A stretch of DNA of 64,000 nucleotides. Source: Betaproteobacteria bacterium (lineage in GTDB: Bacteria; Pseudomonadota; Gammaproteobacteria; Burkholderiales; Burkholderiaceae_C). Below are positions 1-13,438 of this stretch, in pieces; within the stretch, counting starts at the first letter, position 1, and the number at the start of each line of letters is the position of its first letter. The notes beneath the pieces are model-generated. The model was given only the letters and a program-made list of their open reading frames with translations. It made no database searches and was not told the origin of the DNA. The stretch covers positions 1 to 64,000 of the forward strand of contig JADJWD010000002.1 in NCBI GenBank assembly GCA_016716535.1, written 5' to 3'. The position numbers and the translations under genes are program-made.

Positions 1-181
1 CGTCGCTCCAGCCCCGGGCGATAGAACTTGGCGGCCACCACCGCGCGGCCGTCTTCGAGGAAGACCTGGAAGACGCGGTTCTCGTCAGGAGTTCAGTTGC
101 AGGATGCGGCCGCGTCGCCTGCAGCCCGACGGCGTCGAGCGCGTCGAGCACGCGCCGCGGCGTCAGGTCGGAGTAGCTCAA
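1..181 (-). CDS. srkA: SrkA/YihE-type Ser/Thr protein kinase, N-terminal fragment (frameshifted)
   Basis: Only the first part of the gene lies in the window; it runs off the left edge. Translating the minus strand with two single-base corrections gives [19 protein letters not shown], then a segment reading LQLNSYENRVFQVFLEDG and VAKFYRPG. The ENRV(Y/F)Q and VAKFYRP blocks are hallmarks of the stress-response kinase SrkA/RdoA, which has a choline-kinase-like fold and phosphorylates unknown Ser/Thr targets. The start is uncertain: a TTG overlaps the stop of the DUF2726 gene. The frame breaks (near 80 and 125) look like sequencing errors, as in the neighbouring genes. Confidence 0.55.
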   Translation of the reverse strand, partial: MSYSDLTPRRVLDALDAVGLQATRPHPATELLTRTASSRSSSKTAARWWPPSSIARGWSD

Positions 182-917
182 TGCCGCACCGGCGCGGTGT
201 CGACGACTTCCCGCCACGTTCGGGCAGCACGCTCGGGCCGCTGTGCGAGAAGCCGCTGATGACGCTGTCGCGGCCGAACATCGAGTCGCGCGCCTGTATC
301 GAGTCGGCCCACGCGCGCGCGTGCGCCGCCGCCGCGCGCGGCGCGACGACCTCCACGCCGACCGTCGCGGCGGCGCGGCGGCGGCCCGGCATCACGGCCA
401 TCGCCGGTGCGACCCCGGCCATCGGGTGCGCCGGCGTGCCGGCCGCCGGCACCAGCCGCTGCAGCTCGGGCACCGAGGCGTGTGCTCGGCGCCGTAGCGC
501 ACGTAGCGGATCTGGCAGGCGGCGAGCACCGCCTGCTTGATCTGCATCGAGCGGCGCACGGGGCTGCGGCCGTCGTCCGGTCGATAGCGGCCAGCACGCG
601 CCCGTTCGGCGTGCACACGGCGAAGGTGAAGTGGATGGCGCTGAGCAGTTCGAACCAGTAGGCCACCTGCGACGGGTCAGTCGGCTGGCACAGGCGCACC
701 AGCGGCAGCTTGGCCAGCACCACCTGCTGCGGCAGCGCCTCGGCGCAACTGGCGGTGCACGCGCCGCTCGTGGCCGAGAGACCGGCCGTGGTGTAAGCAA
801 CCACTCGCTCGGCAACGGTGGTTCGGCCTTGCGGCGGCGCTCCAGCAGCACGTAAGCCAGCGCGCCCACCGAGACGGCGCAGACGAGCACGAGCAACCAG
901 GCCAGGGACGGATTCAT
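176..917 (-). CDS. DUF2726 domain protein with N-terminal membrane anchor (frameshifted)
   Basis: The ATG at 917 opens a frame with a single N-terminal membrane segment ([21 protein letters not shown]) followed by a basic patch and [14 protein letters not shown]. After two frame changes the reading continues with [31 protein letters not shown] and [17 protein letters not shown], the conserved blocks of DUF2726. The family is a small endonuclease-like fold of unknown role that usually follows a membrane anchor or zinc ribbon. The stop at 176 overlaps the start region of the srkA fragment. The breaks are probably base-calling errors, because all conserved blocks are present in order. Confidence 0.6.
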
Positions 918-1269
918 GCGCGCGGCTTTCGAGGGCGGGCGGGGGCGCGGACGATACCAAGCCCGGCCGCCACACCGTTACGGCTATACTGCGCGGCTTT
1001 CCCGATCACGGCCGGGAAAGACCCTGGCGTCGGATCCGGTCACACCCGGTCGATTCCGCACCGGGGCCGGCAGCCCGAACCGGGCGGCCCCGAACCGCGA
1101 AAGCGCCTCGGCACATCGTTGCACAGCGCCTCGCACCCCGAAGAGGCCCGGCCGCGCGAAGCGGCGCACAAGCGGTACCGGATGGGGCGTCAGGGGCCGC
1201 GGCGGCGAGAGGTGCCACGCCGTTCACGCGCCGCCGGGCAACGCCCGGAGCGCACCGCGAGAAAGCCTC
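918..1269 (+). promoter_or_regulatory. Gene-free leader upstream of rplM with a -10 box and a 5' hairpin
   Basis: This 352-base stretch has no supported gene. A good -10 hexamer, TATACT, lies at 985-990; no strong -35 is visible. Directly after the expected transcription start is a perfect stem-loop with 8-base arms: ctttcccg at 997-1004 and cgggaaag at 1013-1020. The rest is GC-rich leader down to the rplM ATG at 1270. A leader of about 270 bases is long for an rplM operon, and a structured 5' end would suit autoregulation by ribosomal protein L13, but this is inference. Confidence 0.4.
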
Positions 1270-1697
1270 ATGAAGACCTTCAGCGCCAAGCCGGCCGAAG
1301 TGAAGCACGAATGGTTTGTGCTCGACGCCACCGACAAGGTGCTCGGACGTGTCGCCAGCGAAGTGGCACACCGTTTGCGCGGCAAGCACAAGGCCATCTT
1401 CACGCCTCACGTCGACACCGGTGACTTCATCGTCGTCGTCAACGCCGACAAGATCCGCGTCACCGGTGCCAAGAGCACCGACAAGATGTACTACCGCCAC
1501 AGCGGCTACCCGGGCGGCATCTACGCCACGTCCTTCAAGGACATGCAGGCCAAGCACCCGGGCCGCGCGCTCGAAAAGGCCGTCAAGGGCATGCTGCCCA
1601 GGGGCCGCTGGGCTACGCCATGATCAAGAAGCTGAAGGTGTATGCCGGTGCAACGCACCCGCACACCGCACAGCAACCCAAGCCGCTGGCGATCTGA
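1270..1697 (+). CDS. rplM: 50S ribosomal protein L13 (one frameshift)
   Basis: The protein starts [20 protein letters not shown] and carries the L13 signatures [26 protein letters not shown] and [12 protein letters not shown]. After about 110 residues the frame breaks at cccaggggccg (near 1600): one missing A restores [20 protein letters not shown] and the usual end QQPKPLAI. With this correction the protein is 142 residues, the normal length. It is an early-assembling 23S rRNA-binding protein. rpsI follows 8 bases after the stop, the standard rplM-rpsI operon. The gene is essential, so the frameshift is almost surely a sequence error. Confidence 0.93.
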
Positions 1698-1705
1698 GGA
1701 ACGCG

Positions 1706-2099
1706 ATGATCGGAACCTGGAACTACGGCACCGGACGTCGCAAATCGAGCGTCGCCCGCGTCTTCATCAAGAAGGGCGACGGCAAGATCGTCGTCAACGG
1801 CAAGGCCATCGAGGCCTACTTCGGTCGCCAGACCTCGATCATGATCGTCCAAGCAGCCCCTCCTGCTCACGGGCAACGAGGCCGCTTCGACATCAAGGTC
1901 AACGTGCACGGCGGCGGCGAAGTCCGGCCAGGCCGGCGCGGTGCGCCTGGGCATCACGCGCGCGCTGATCGACTACGACACGGCGCTCAAGCCCGATCTG
2001 TCGCGCGCCGGCTTCGTGACGCGCGACGCCCGCGAGGTCGAGCGCAAGAAGGTCGGCTTGCATGGCGCGCGCCGCCGCAAGCAGTTCAGCAAGCGGTAA
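1706..2099 (+). CDS. rpsI: 30S ribosomal protein S9 (frameshifted)
   Basis: The frame from ATG 1706 reads [40 protein letters not shown] and then breaks. Three single-base indels (extra base near 1851, missing base near 1882, extra base near 1920) restore a continuous S9 ending in [14 protein letters not shown], whose basic tail reaches the P site of the ribosome. The corrected length is 130 residues, as expected for the family. It is the second gene of the rplM-rpsI operon. Like rplM it is essential, so the breaks are sequence errors rather than decay. Confidence 0.92.
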
Positions 2100-2181
2100 C
2101 GCACCCGGGCCGGGCCCGTTGTATACCGACGGGTCCGACACTGGTGAGCGGCCGCGCAGCTTCGCGTTCGGCCGCGTCCCG

Positions 2182-2894
2182 ATGCGCTGGAAGCTGTTGC
2201 GCCGGCGACTCTCGGTCAGCGCGCCGAGGGTCATGATCCGCAGCCACCTGCCGTGGCCCCTTCGCTGGAGCCGCCGCGGCGGTGATGCTCGGCTTTTCGG
2301 CGGCGATCGCGCTGTGGGCGTTCGAGTTCGGGCGCGAGATCGCCGGCCTGGACAGCGGCGCCAAGCGAGGAGCTGGCTCGGCTGCGCACCGAGGTCACGC
2401 GCCTGACCGCCGAGAACGAGAAGGCGATGTCGCTGTCGCGCACCGCCGACAGCCTGCTGCGCACCGAGCGCGCCGCGCAGGAGCGGCTGGCGCAGCAGGT
2501 GCGCCAGCGCGAGGCCGAGCGCCAGCGGCTGCACGAGGACCTCGGCTTCTTCGAGCGGCTGCTGCCCGCCGGCGGCGAGGGCCTGCAGGTCCGCGGCCTG
2601 ATGGCCGAGCCGGTGGGCGACGCCGGCCAGCTGCGCTTCCAGATGCTGGTGATGCAACTCGGCAAGAACGTCGCCGAGTTCAACGGCCGCTACGACTTGT
2701 TGCTCAGCGGCCTGCAGGATGGCAAGCCCTGGACGGCTGCGCTGCCCGGCGGCGCGCGGCCGCTCTCGCTGCAGCAGTACGCGCGCGTCGAAGGCCTGGT
2801 CGAACACCCGCCCAGCGTCGTCATCAAATCCGTGCAGGCGCGGGTGATCGACGCCAAGGGCGCTGTCCGCGCGACGCAGACGCTCAAGCTCTGA
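2182..2894 (+). CDS. DUF6776 family membrane-anchored coiled-coil protein (frameshifted)
   Basis: The likely start is ATG 2182 ([18 protein letters not shown]). The product has one transmembrane segment ([17 protein letters not shown]), then a coiled-coil stretch rich in Glu, Arg and Leu, and a globular C-terminal part with [27 protein letters not shown] and a C-terminus ATQTLKL. The pieces lie in three frames joined by indels near 2270 and 2365. Genes of this type commonly sit between rpsI and bactofilin/erpA in Burkholderiales. A role in cell envelope or division is possible but not shown. Confidence 0.68.
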
Positions 2895-2955
2895 GCGGTC
2901 GCCGGGCTCGAACCGGCCATCCGACCCAGGGCTGCGGCCCGCAGGAGAGAAGTCC

Positions 2956-3354
2956 ATGTTGCTCGGAAAGAAGAAGCCGCCGCCGATCCGCAGCCTGATC
3001 GGCGAGGGCACGCGTGGTCAAGGCACCGTGCTGTTCTCCGAAGGCCTGCGCATCGACGGCCAGGTCCAAGGCGACGTGATCGTCGCCGGCGACGGCCACT
3101 CGATCCTCGTCATCAGCGAAAGAAAGCCCAGGTGGTCGGGAAGGTCAAGGCCGCGCATGTGATCATCAATGGCGAGGTGCAAGGGCCCATGGTCTGCCAC
3201 CGAGATGCTCGAGCTGCAGCCCAAGGCGCGGGTCACCGGCGACATCCGCTACGATGTCCTCGAAATGCACCCCGGGGCCGTCGTCGACGGCGAGTTGCGC
3301 CTGAAAAGCGCCGAGAAGCCGCAACTGAAGCTGGCGGCGTCCAACGACGCCTGA
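2956..3354 (+). CDS. Bactofilin family protein (frameshifted)
   Basis: The ATG at 2956 follows a clear ribosome site (ggagagaag). The protein begins MLLGKKKPPPIRSLIGEGT, then shows the bactofilin beta-helix pattern of short repeats with G and V: GLRIDGQVQGDVIVAG, VVGKVKAAHVIINGEVQG, MLELQPKARVTGDIRYD, MHPGAVVDGEL. Two small indels (near 3120 and 3195) separate the pieces. Bactofilins polymerise into cytoskeletal filaments without nucleotide and often guide cell-wall enzymes. About 132 residues is a normal length. A peptidoglycan M23 peptidase, a frequent partner, lies 1.7 kb downstream on the other strand. Confidence 0.82.
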
Positions 3355-3418
3355 TTCACGCCTGACGCCGCCTGATTCGCCCCCAGGACACCGCCCACGA
3401 ACTGGAGCCCTAGTCGCC

Positions 3419-3782
3419 ATGAACGCCGCCCCCGACGCCTTGAGCCGAGATGCCCGCGCCGCTGGTCTTTACCGACAGCGCCGCCTCCAAGGTGGCCGAC
3501 CTGGTCGCCGAGGAGGGCAACCCCGAGCTCAAGTTGCGCGTCTTCGTGCAGGGCGGCGGATGCTCGGGCTTCCAGTACGGCTTCACCTTCGACGAGGTCG
3601 TCAACGAGGACGACACGCAGATGACGAAGAACGGCGTCACGCTGCTGATCGACGCGATGAGCCTGCAGTACCTGGTGGGCGCCGAGATCGACTACAAGGA
3701 AGACCTGCAGGGCGCGCAGTTCGTCATCAAGAACCCGAACGCGGGGACGACCTGCGGTTGCGGTTCTTCGTTCTCGGCCTGA
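3419..3782 (+). CDS. erpA: Iron-sulfur cluster insertion protein ErpA
   Basis: From the internal Met at 3450 the frame is intact and gives 110 residues of A-type Fe-S carrier: [28 protein letters not shown] and the C-terminal [10 protein letters not shown]. The three cluster ligands are C38, C102 and C104, counted from 3450. Beta-proteobacterial ErpA normally has a short extra N-terminus. The ATG at 3419 opens MNAAPDALS in another frame, and one indel near 3448 joins it to EMPAPLV, so I place the start at 3419. ErpA delivers clusters to apo-proteins of respiration and isoprenoid synthesis and is essential in many bacteria. Confidence 0.92.
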
Positions 3783-3820
3783 GTTCCGTTGCTGCCGGCA
3801 GCGGCTCGATCCCGCTGGCC

Positions 3821-3837
3821 GGCGCCTTCGAGGCGCC
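3821..3837. terminator. Hairpin between convergent erpA and anmK
   Basis: A perfect stem of 7 bases with a 3-base loop: ggcgcct at 3821-3827, loop tcg, aggcgcc at 3831-3837. It sits between the erpA stop at 3782 and the end of the converging anmK near 3859. No T-run follows on either strand, so it would be a GC-rich bidirectional terminator at best. Confidence 0.4.
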
Positions 3838-3858
3838 GTTGTCGCTTGTGCGGTGGCT

Positions 3859-5027
3859 TCACGCCAGGATACAGCGCCCCGAGCACGCGCGCCCCGCGGC
3901 GCCGGTGACGGCCGGCAGGTTGCCCGGGCGGCGCTCGCAGAAGGCGCGCGCCAGCCAGGCAAAGGCGAGCGCCTCGACGTGGTCCGGCGCGACGCCGAGC
4001 GCCGTCGTGCTGGCCACCTGCACGCGCCGGCCGGCGAGCACGGCCAGCCGGCGCATCAGGTGGATTCGCGGCGCCGCCGCCGCAGACCTGCAGCCGCCGC
4101 AGCGTCACCGGCCGTGCCGCGCGAGTGCATCGCAGGCCGCGCGTGCCGTCAACTCCGGCGAGCGTCGCCATCACGTCGGCCGCCGGCAGCGGCGGCCCGC
4201 CGGCTTGCACCGCAGCCCAGCGCGCATCGAGCCACCGGCGTCGAACAAGTCGCGGCCGGTGCTCTTGGGCGGCGCGCGCTCGAAGAAGGGTTCGGCCAGG
4301 CACGCGCGCAGCAGCCCCTCGTGCGCGTGACCGGCGGCGGCCAGGCGGCCGTCTTCGTCATAGCGGCGGCCCGTGCAGCGCCCGGCCCACAGGTCCATCA
4401 GCAGGTTGCCGGGGCCGCAGTCGAAGCCGCTGACGCGTCCGCGCTCGAGCGGTGCGCGGCCGCGCCGGGCAGCAGCGTCAGGTTGGCGATGCCGCCGATG
4501 TTCAGCACCGCGGCGCCGGCCGCGTCGCCGAAGACCTCGGCGTGAAAGGCCGGCACGAGCGGCGCGCCCTGGCCGCCGGCGGCAGACGTCGCGGCTGCGG
4601 AAGTCGCAGACCACGTCGATGCCGGTGCGCTCGGCGAGCAGCGCGCCGTTGAGCAACTGCACCGTGTAGCCGGTGCCGTCGAATTCACCCGGCCGATGGC
4701 GCACCGTCTGGCCGTGGGCACCGATCGCGCGCACGGCCGAGGCCGTGATGCCCGGAAGCGCCGGCCTCGCCGAGCAGCGCCTGCACCGCCTGCGCATAGA
4801 GCGCCGCGATCGCGTTGGCGGCCAGCGCCGCGCGGTGCATCTCGCCGGCGCCTTCGGTGTTCAGGTGCAACAACTCGTCGCGCAGCGGCGCGGGCATCGG
4901 CAGGTGGATGAAGGCGCGTTCGGCGGGGCGCGCGGCCGCCGCTACCAGGCGCATCAGGCCAATCGGCCAGCACCGCATCGACGCCGTCCAGCGACGTGCC
5001 CGACATCAGGCCGATGAAAAGCGACAT
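3859..5027 (-). CDS. anmK: Anhydro-N-acetylmuramic acid kinase (heavily frameshifted)
   Basis: The ATG at 5027 gives [19 protein letters not shown], the diagnostic N-terminus of AnmK. The rest appears in order over at least five frame changes: [83 protein letters not shown] and a C-terminus ending near VTGA and VLGALYP. The enzyme phosphorylates 1,6-anhydroMurNAc released during cell-wall turnover, opening the anhydro ring to give MurNAc-6-P. It is convergent with erpA and co-directional with the M23 peptidase. The exact end is uncertain. The many indels suggest poor sequence quality here. Confidence 0.85.
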
Positions 5028-5083
5028 GCCGCCGATTCTCGGGCCGCAGCGGGCGTGGCCGCGTTCCGGCAGCCTGAACGCGA

Positions 5084-8891
<3,808 letters not shown>

Positions 8892-8901
8892 GGCCGTAGC
8901 G

Positions 8902-9351
8902 ATGCTGGCCCTGCTGCAACGGGTGCGCGAGGCGCGCGTGGAGGTGGACGGCCGCGTCACCGGTGCGATCGGCCCGGGCCTCGTGGCGCTCGTCTGCGCC
9001 GAGCCGGCCGACAACGAGGCGCAGGCGGCGCGGCTCGTCGACAAGATGCTGAAGCTGCGCATCTTCGCCGACGACGCCGGCAAGATGAATCGCAGCGTCG
9101 TCGAAGTCGGCGGTGGCCTGCTCGTCGTCAGCCAGTTCACGCTGGCCGCCGACACGAGCGGCGGCAACCGCCCGAGCTTCACCGGCGCCGCGCCGCCCGA
9201 GCAGGGCCGGCGCCTCTACGAGGCGGTGCTGCGCATTGCGCGGGAGCGGCATGCGGCGCACGGGCCGGTCGCCGCCGGCGAGTTCGGCGCCGCGATGCAG
9301 GTGCACCTCGTCAACGACGGGCCGGTGACGATTCCGTTGCAGGTGCGTTGA
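8902..9351 (+). CDS. dtd: D-aminoacyl-tRNA deacylase
   Basis: 149 residues, the usual size. It carries both catalytic signatures of DTD: SQFTL at 77-81 and NDGPVT at 138-143, plus the [14 protein letters not shown] segment. The enzyme removes D-amino acids and glycine mischarged on tRNA, working as a dimer in the cytoplasm; tyrS upstream makes one of its classic substrates (D-Tyr-tRNA). Its last 41 bases overlap the end of the convergent gene at 9311-9766. Confidence 0.95.
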   Translation: MLALLQRVREARVEVDGRVTGAIGPGLVALVCAEPADNEAQAARLVDKMLKLRIFADDAGKMNRSVVEVGGGLLVVSQFTLAADTSGGNRPSFTGAAPPEQGRRLYEAVLRIARERHAAHGPVAAGEFGAAMQVHLVNDGPVTIPLQVR

Positions 9352-9766
9352 GCGCGGCGGGCGTGCGCGCCGCTTGCAGCCAGTGCGCGATACGCAGCCC
9401 GGCGCGCGCGCCCATCGCCGCGGCCGCGTCGTTGACGTGTGCGATCACGCCGTCGTCGAGCGTCGAGGCGGCCTCGCCGATGCGTGCGCTCGTGTGCGCG
9501 ACGGCCGCCGCGGCCAGGCCTTCGGCCTGCAGCATCGCCAGGCCGACGATGCCCGCCTCGTCCTTGCCGACGCCGGCGTCGTTGAAGACGGTGAGAAGCG
9601 GCCGCGCCGCGATCGCGTAGCGCGCCGCGCTTGTGCCGCCGTGCGAGCCGCTGACGACCACGGCGCCGCGCGCGTCGGCGGTCACGGCGGCGATGCTGTC
9701 CAACAGGACAAGCGGCGCGCCGCCGAAAAGCAAGAAGCCGCCCTCGCGGGCGGCCTCGTGGCTCAT
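9311..9766 (-). CDS. Conserved hypothetical protein with VSGSHGG motif
   Basis: 151 residues, not recognised as a named family. It has no signal peptide or membrane segment. Clear motifs are [42 protein letters not shown] and [11 protein letters not shown], with Gly-rich turns and buried hydrophobic strands that suggest a small alpha/beta enzyme or ligand-binding fold. Its end overlaps the end of dtd by 41 bases on the other strand. It lies downstream of the BUG binding protein gene (44 bases) in the same direction and may share its transcript. The function is unknown. Confidence 0.65.
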   Translation of the reverse strand: MSHEAAREGGFLLFGGAPLVLLDSIAAVTADARGAVVVSGSHGGTSAARYAIAARPLLTVFNDAGVGKDEAGIVGLAMLQAEGLAAAAVAHTSARIGEAASTLDDGVIAHVNDAAAAMGARAGLRIAHWLQAARTPAALNAPATESSPARR

Positions 9767-9809
9767 CGTGCCATCGCCGGCGCGGGCCGGCGCAGCGACC
9801 AGCCATTCA

Positions 9810-10787
9810 TCAATCGGCGTACTGCCCCGCCGCCTTGATCACCGCGCCCCACTTGTCGATCTCGGAGGCGACGAACTTCTTGTGCTCGGCCGGGTTGACG
9901 CGGCCGTCGGTGACGACGACGGCGCCCAGGCCCTCCTGGCGCTTGACGAACTCGGGGTCCTTCAGCGCTTCCTTCAGCGCCGCGTTGACCTTGGCCAGCA
10001 CGTCGGCGGGTGTGCCCTTGGGCGCGTACAGGCCGTGGAAGATGCTGACGTTGAAGCCCTTGTGGCCCAGTTCGTCGAGCGTCGGCAGCTTGGCCAGCAC
10101 CGGCGTGTTGACGCGCTTGGTGGTGCTCACGGCGTAGGCCTTCACCGAGCCGGCGGCGATCTGGCCGGTGGTGTTGGTCGTCTGGTCGCACATGATGTCG
10201 ACCTGGCCGCCGAGCAGGTCGTTCATCGCCGGCGCCGTGCCCTTGTACGGCACGGTGGTCATGTCGATCTGCACCGCGTTCTGGAACATCAGCCCGCACA
10301 GGTGCGACGCCGACCCCTGGCCGGCATTGGCGAGGTTGATCTTGCCCTTGTTGTCCTGCAGCCACTTCTGCAGCTCGGGGTAGGTGTTGGCCGGCAGGTT
10401 CTTGCGGCCGAGCAGCGTCATCGGCACGTCGTTGATCAGGCCGAGGAACTCGAAGTCCTCGAGCACCTTGTAGTTCAGCTTGCGGTACATCGTCGGCGTC
10501 GTCGCCATGCCGATGTGGAACAGCAGCAGTGTGTAGCCGTCCGGGGACGCCTTCGCGACCTTGCCGGCGCCGAGCGTACCGCCGGCACCACCGACGTTCT
10601 CGACCACGACCGTGGCGTTACCCAGCGGCTTGCGCACCGCCTCGGCGAAGTCGCGCGCCACCTTGTCGGTGGGGCCGCCGGCGGCGAACGGCACGACGAT
10701 CGTGATCGGCTTTTCGGGGTAGGCAGCAAACGCAGTCTGCGTGGCCAGGGCAGCCACCGAGGCCAGGGCGAGAAGGGTCTTCTTCAT
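9810..10787 (-). CDS. BUG (TctC) family periplasmic solute-binding protein
   Basis: The start is ATG 10787, with ggag 8 bases upstream and a Sec signal peptide MKKTLLALASVAALATQTAFA. The mature part has the BUG hallmarks: YPEKPITIVVPFAAGGPTD, NVGGAGGTLGAGKVAKASPDGYTLL, LANAGQGSASHLCG and PYKGTAPAMNDLLGGQVD. BUG proteins bind small carboxylates or aromatics in the periplasm; most lack their own TctAB membrane partners, and none is seen here. It lies 126 bases downstream of the liv/ligase operon in the same direction. The ligand is not predictable. Confidence 0.92.
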   Translation of the reverse strand: MKKTLLALASVAALATQTAFAAYPEKPITIVVPFAAGGPTDKVARDFAEAVRKPLGNATVVVENVGGAGGTLGAGKVAKASPDGYTLLLFHIGMATTPTMYRKLNYKVLEDFEFLGLINDVPMTLLGRKNLPANTYPELQKWLQDNKGKINLANAGQGSASHLCGLMFQNAVQIDMTTVPYKGTAPAMNDLLGGQVDIMCDQTTNTTGQIAAGSVKAYAVSTTKRVNTPVLAKLPTLDELGHKGFNVSIFHGLYAPKGTPADVLAKVNAALKEALKDPEFVKRQEGLGAVVVTDGRVNPAEHKKFVASEIDKWGAVIKAAGQYAD

Positions 10788-10912
10788 GGGCAATCTCCGA
10801 GGAGGCGGGCTGAGGGAAGGATGAAGTGGCGGCATGCTAGCCGCGCGATCGGCGCCGGCACCGGCGGGAATTACTTAGCTGCGCCGGGCCCGGGGGTGTT
10901 GGCTGCGGCCGC

Positions 10913-12217
10913 TCAGGTGTACTTGCGCGCGTCCTCGATCACCTTGCCGTCGTTGGGCAAGGTGCCGGGGGCGACGAGTTGCACGTCGCAGCGCAGCTTG
11001 GTCACGTCACGCACGCTGCCGGCCACCGCGTCGGCCAGCCCGGCGGCAGCCGGCTCGGGGCTTTCGACCCTGAGCGTCATGCGGTCATTGGCCATCTCGC
11101 CTTCGACGACCAGCCGCGCGCGGCCGAGGCCGGCGTGGCGCTTCAGCACCTCGGCGATCTGGCTCGGGTGCACGAACATGCCGCGCACCTTGGCTGTCTG
11201 GTCGGCGCGGCCGAGCCAGCCCTTGATGCGCTGGTTCGTGCGGCCGGTGGGGCACGGGCCGGCGAGCACGGCCGAGAGGTCGCCGGTGCCGAAGCGCACC
11301 ATCGGGTAGTCGGGGTGCAGCACGGTGACGACGACCTCGCCCACCTCGCCGGCGGGCACGACGTCGCCGGTGCCCGGGCGCACGATCTCGACGATGACGC
11401 CCTCGTCGACGACGAGGCCCTCGCGCGCCGCGGTCTCGTAGGCGATGGTGCCGACATCGGCGGTGGCGTAGGCCTGGTAGCCCTCGACGCCACGCTCGCG
11501 CAGCCAGTCGCGCAGGCTCGGCGGAAAGGCCTCGCCGCTGACGAGCGCCTTCTTCAGTGCCGGCAGCGCGACGCCCGTCTCGGCCGCCTTCTCGAGCAGG
11601 ATGCGCAGGAAGCTCGGCGTGCCCGCATACGCGTCGGCGCGCAGCTCGGCCATCGCCTGCAACTGCATCTCGGTGTTGCCGACGCCGCCGGGGAAGACGG
11701 TGCAGCCGATCGCCTGCGCGCCGTTGTCCATCATCCAGGCGCCGGGCGTCAGGTGGAAGCTGAAGCTCACGTGCACGAGGTCGCCGGCGCGCAAGCCCGC
11801 CGCGTACAGCGCGCGTGCCGTGCGCCAGTAGTCGCGGCTCGTGCCCTCGGGTTCGTAGATCGGCCCGGGCGACTGGTAGACGCGGCTGGCGGCGCGGCGC
11901 GCACCCATCGCGCGCCAGCCGATCGCCGAGAAGCCGCCGAACGGGTCGAACGGGCTCGCGTTCGCGGCGCGGCCGGCCTGCTGGCGTTCGAGCAATTCGC
12001 CCTTGCGCGTGACGGGCAGCTGCTCGAGCGCGGCCCGGCTCGTTACTGCGCGCGCGTCGATGCCGCCCAGCTTGCCGGCCAGCGCCGGCACCGCCTGCGC
12101 AGCGGCCACCTGGGCCGGCAGCGCGGCCAGCAGCGCCGCTTCACGCTCGGCCGGATCGCGCGTTTCGAGCGCGTCGAAATGCGGGTTCAAGAAACCACTC
12201 CCTTCAGTCATACGCAT
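10913..12217 (-). CDS. PaaK-like phenylacetate-CoA ligase family protein
   Basis: 434 residues of the adenylate-forming PaaK family: YEPEGTSRDYWR, AGDLVHVSFSFHLTPGAW, TVFPGGVGNTEMQL, AYAGTPSFLRILL, VSGEAFPPSLRDWL, then the C-terminal GWLGRADQTAKVRGMFVHPSQI and EDARKYT. The classic SGTTG P-loop is replaced by SPGPIYEPEGTSRDY, as is usual in this subgroup. These enzymes make CoA esters of aryl or short acids. It is the last gene of the liv operon, 6 bases after a small conserved gene, so it probably activates the acid imported by that transporter. Confidence 0.85.
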   Translation of the reverse strand: MRMTEGSGFLNPHFDALETRDPAEREAALLAALPAQVAAAQAVPALAGKLGGIDARAVTSRAALEQLPVTRKGELLERQQAGRAANASPFDPFGGFSAIGWRAMGARRAASRVYQSPGPIYEPEGTSRDYWRTARALYAAGLRAGDLVHVSFSFHLTPGAWMMDNGAQAIGCTVFPGGVGNTEMQLQAMAELRADAYAGTPSFLRILLEKAAETGVALPALKKALVSGEAFPPSLRDWLRERGVEGYQAYATADVGTIAYETAAREGLVVDEGVIVEIVRPGTGDVVPAGEVGEVVVTVLHPDYPMVRFGTGDLSAVLAGPCPTGRTNQRIKGWLGRADQTAKVRGMFVHPSQIAEVLKRHAGLGRARLVVEGEMANDRMTLRVESPEPAAAGLADAVAGSVRDVTKLRCDVQLVAPGTLPNDGKVIEDARKYT

Positions 12218-12223
12218 CTGAGA

Positions 12224-12528
12224 TTACTCATCGCGCTCCCATCGCTCGAGCCGCCGCTTCACCTCGTCGACGAGCTTGCGCTGCGCGGGTGGGCTGTCGA
12301 TCACCTGCCGGTCCCACTCGGGCGTCAGTGCAAGCTTGCGCGCCAGCTTCACGGCGATGCGGCCGGGCTCCGGCGCGAGTTCGACGACACGCTTGCCGCG
12401 CAGTTCGAACGCGTTGCCGCGCTCGGCGAGCTTCAGGTCGCGCAACGAACGCTTGATCTGCTGCAGCGCGTTGTCGGCGTCGAACGGCGGCGGCGCGAAT
12501 CCGCCAGAGCCACCGAGGTCGTCATCAC

Positions 12529-12532
<4 letters not shown>
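12224..12532 (-). CDS. Small conserved protein of liv/ligase operons
   Basis: About 102 residues. The GTG start at 12532 overlaps the livF stop as GTGA, implying translational coupling; a GTG nine codons upstream is less likely. The protein is acidic at the N-terminus (SDDDLGGSGGF) and then mostly helical and charged (LQQIKRSLRDLKLAERG, KLARKLALTPEWDRQ, RKLVDEVKRRLERWERDE). No signal peptide, membrane segment or known domain is visible. Its fixed place between livF and the PaaK-like gene suggests a helper role for one of them, but this is inference. Confidence 0.6.
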
Positions 12533-13335
<803 letters not shown>

Positions 13336-13396
13336 GAAGTCCTCTGTGCAGGCTGGCGGCCGCCGCGGATCCGGCTCTGCCGGTCCGCTGGCGGCG

Positions 13397-13410
13397 CCCC
13401 CTCGAGGGGG
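13397..13410. repeat. Short perfect palindrome between livK and livF
   Basis: The 104-base gap between livK and livF contains ccccctcgaggggg, a perfect palindrome, followed by gcggcgcc and agccgc, which can extend the fold. This kind of ccccctcgaggggg element is a common intergenic repeat in Rubrivivax/Comamonadaceae-type genomes. In an operon it may act as an attenuator or mRNA-stability element rather than a full terminator. Confidence 0.45.
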
Positions 13411-13438
13411 AAGCGGCGCCAGCCGCTTCGGGGGTGGG

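Noticed and set aside
1270..2099. Pseudogenes of rplM and rpsI
   Set aside because: Both are essential and every conserved block is present; single-base sequence errors explain the breaks.
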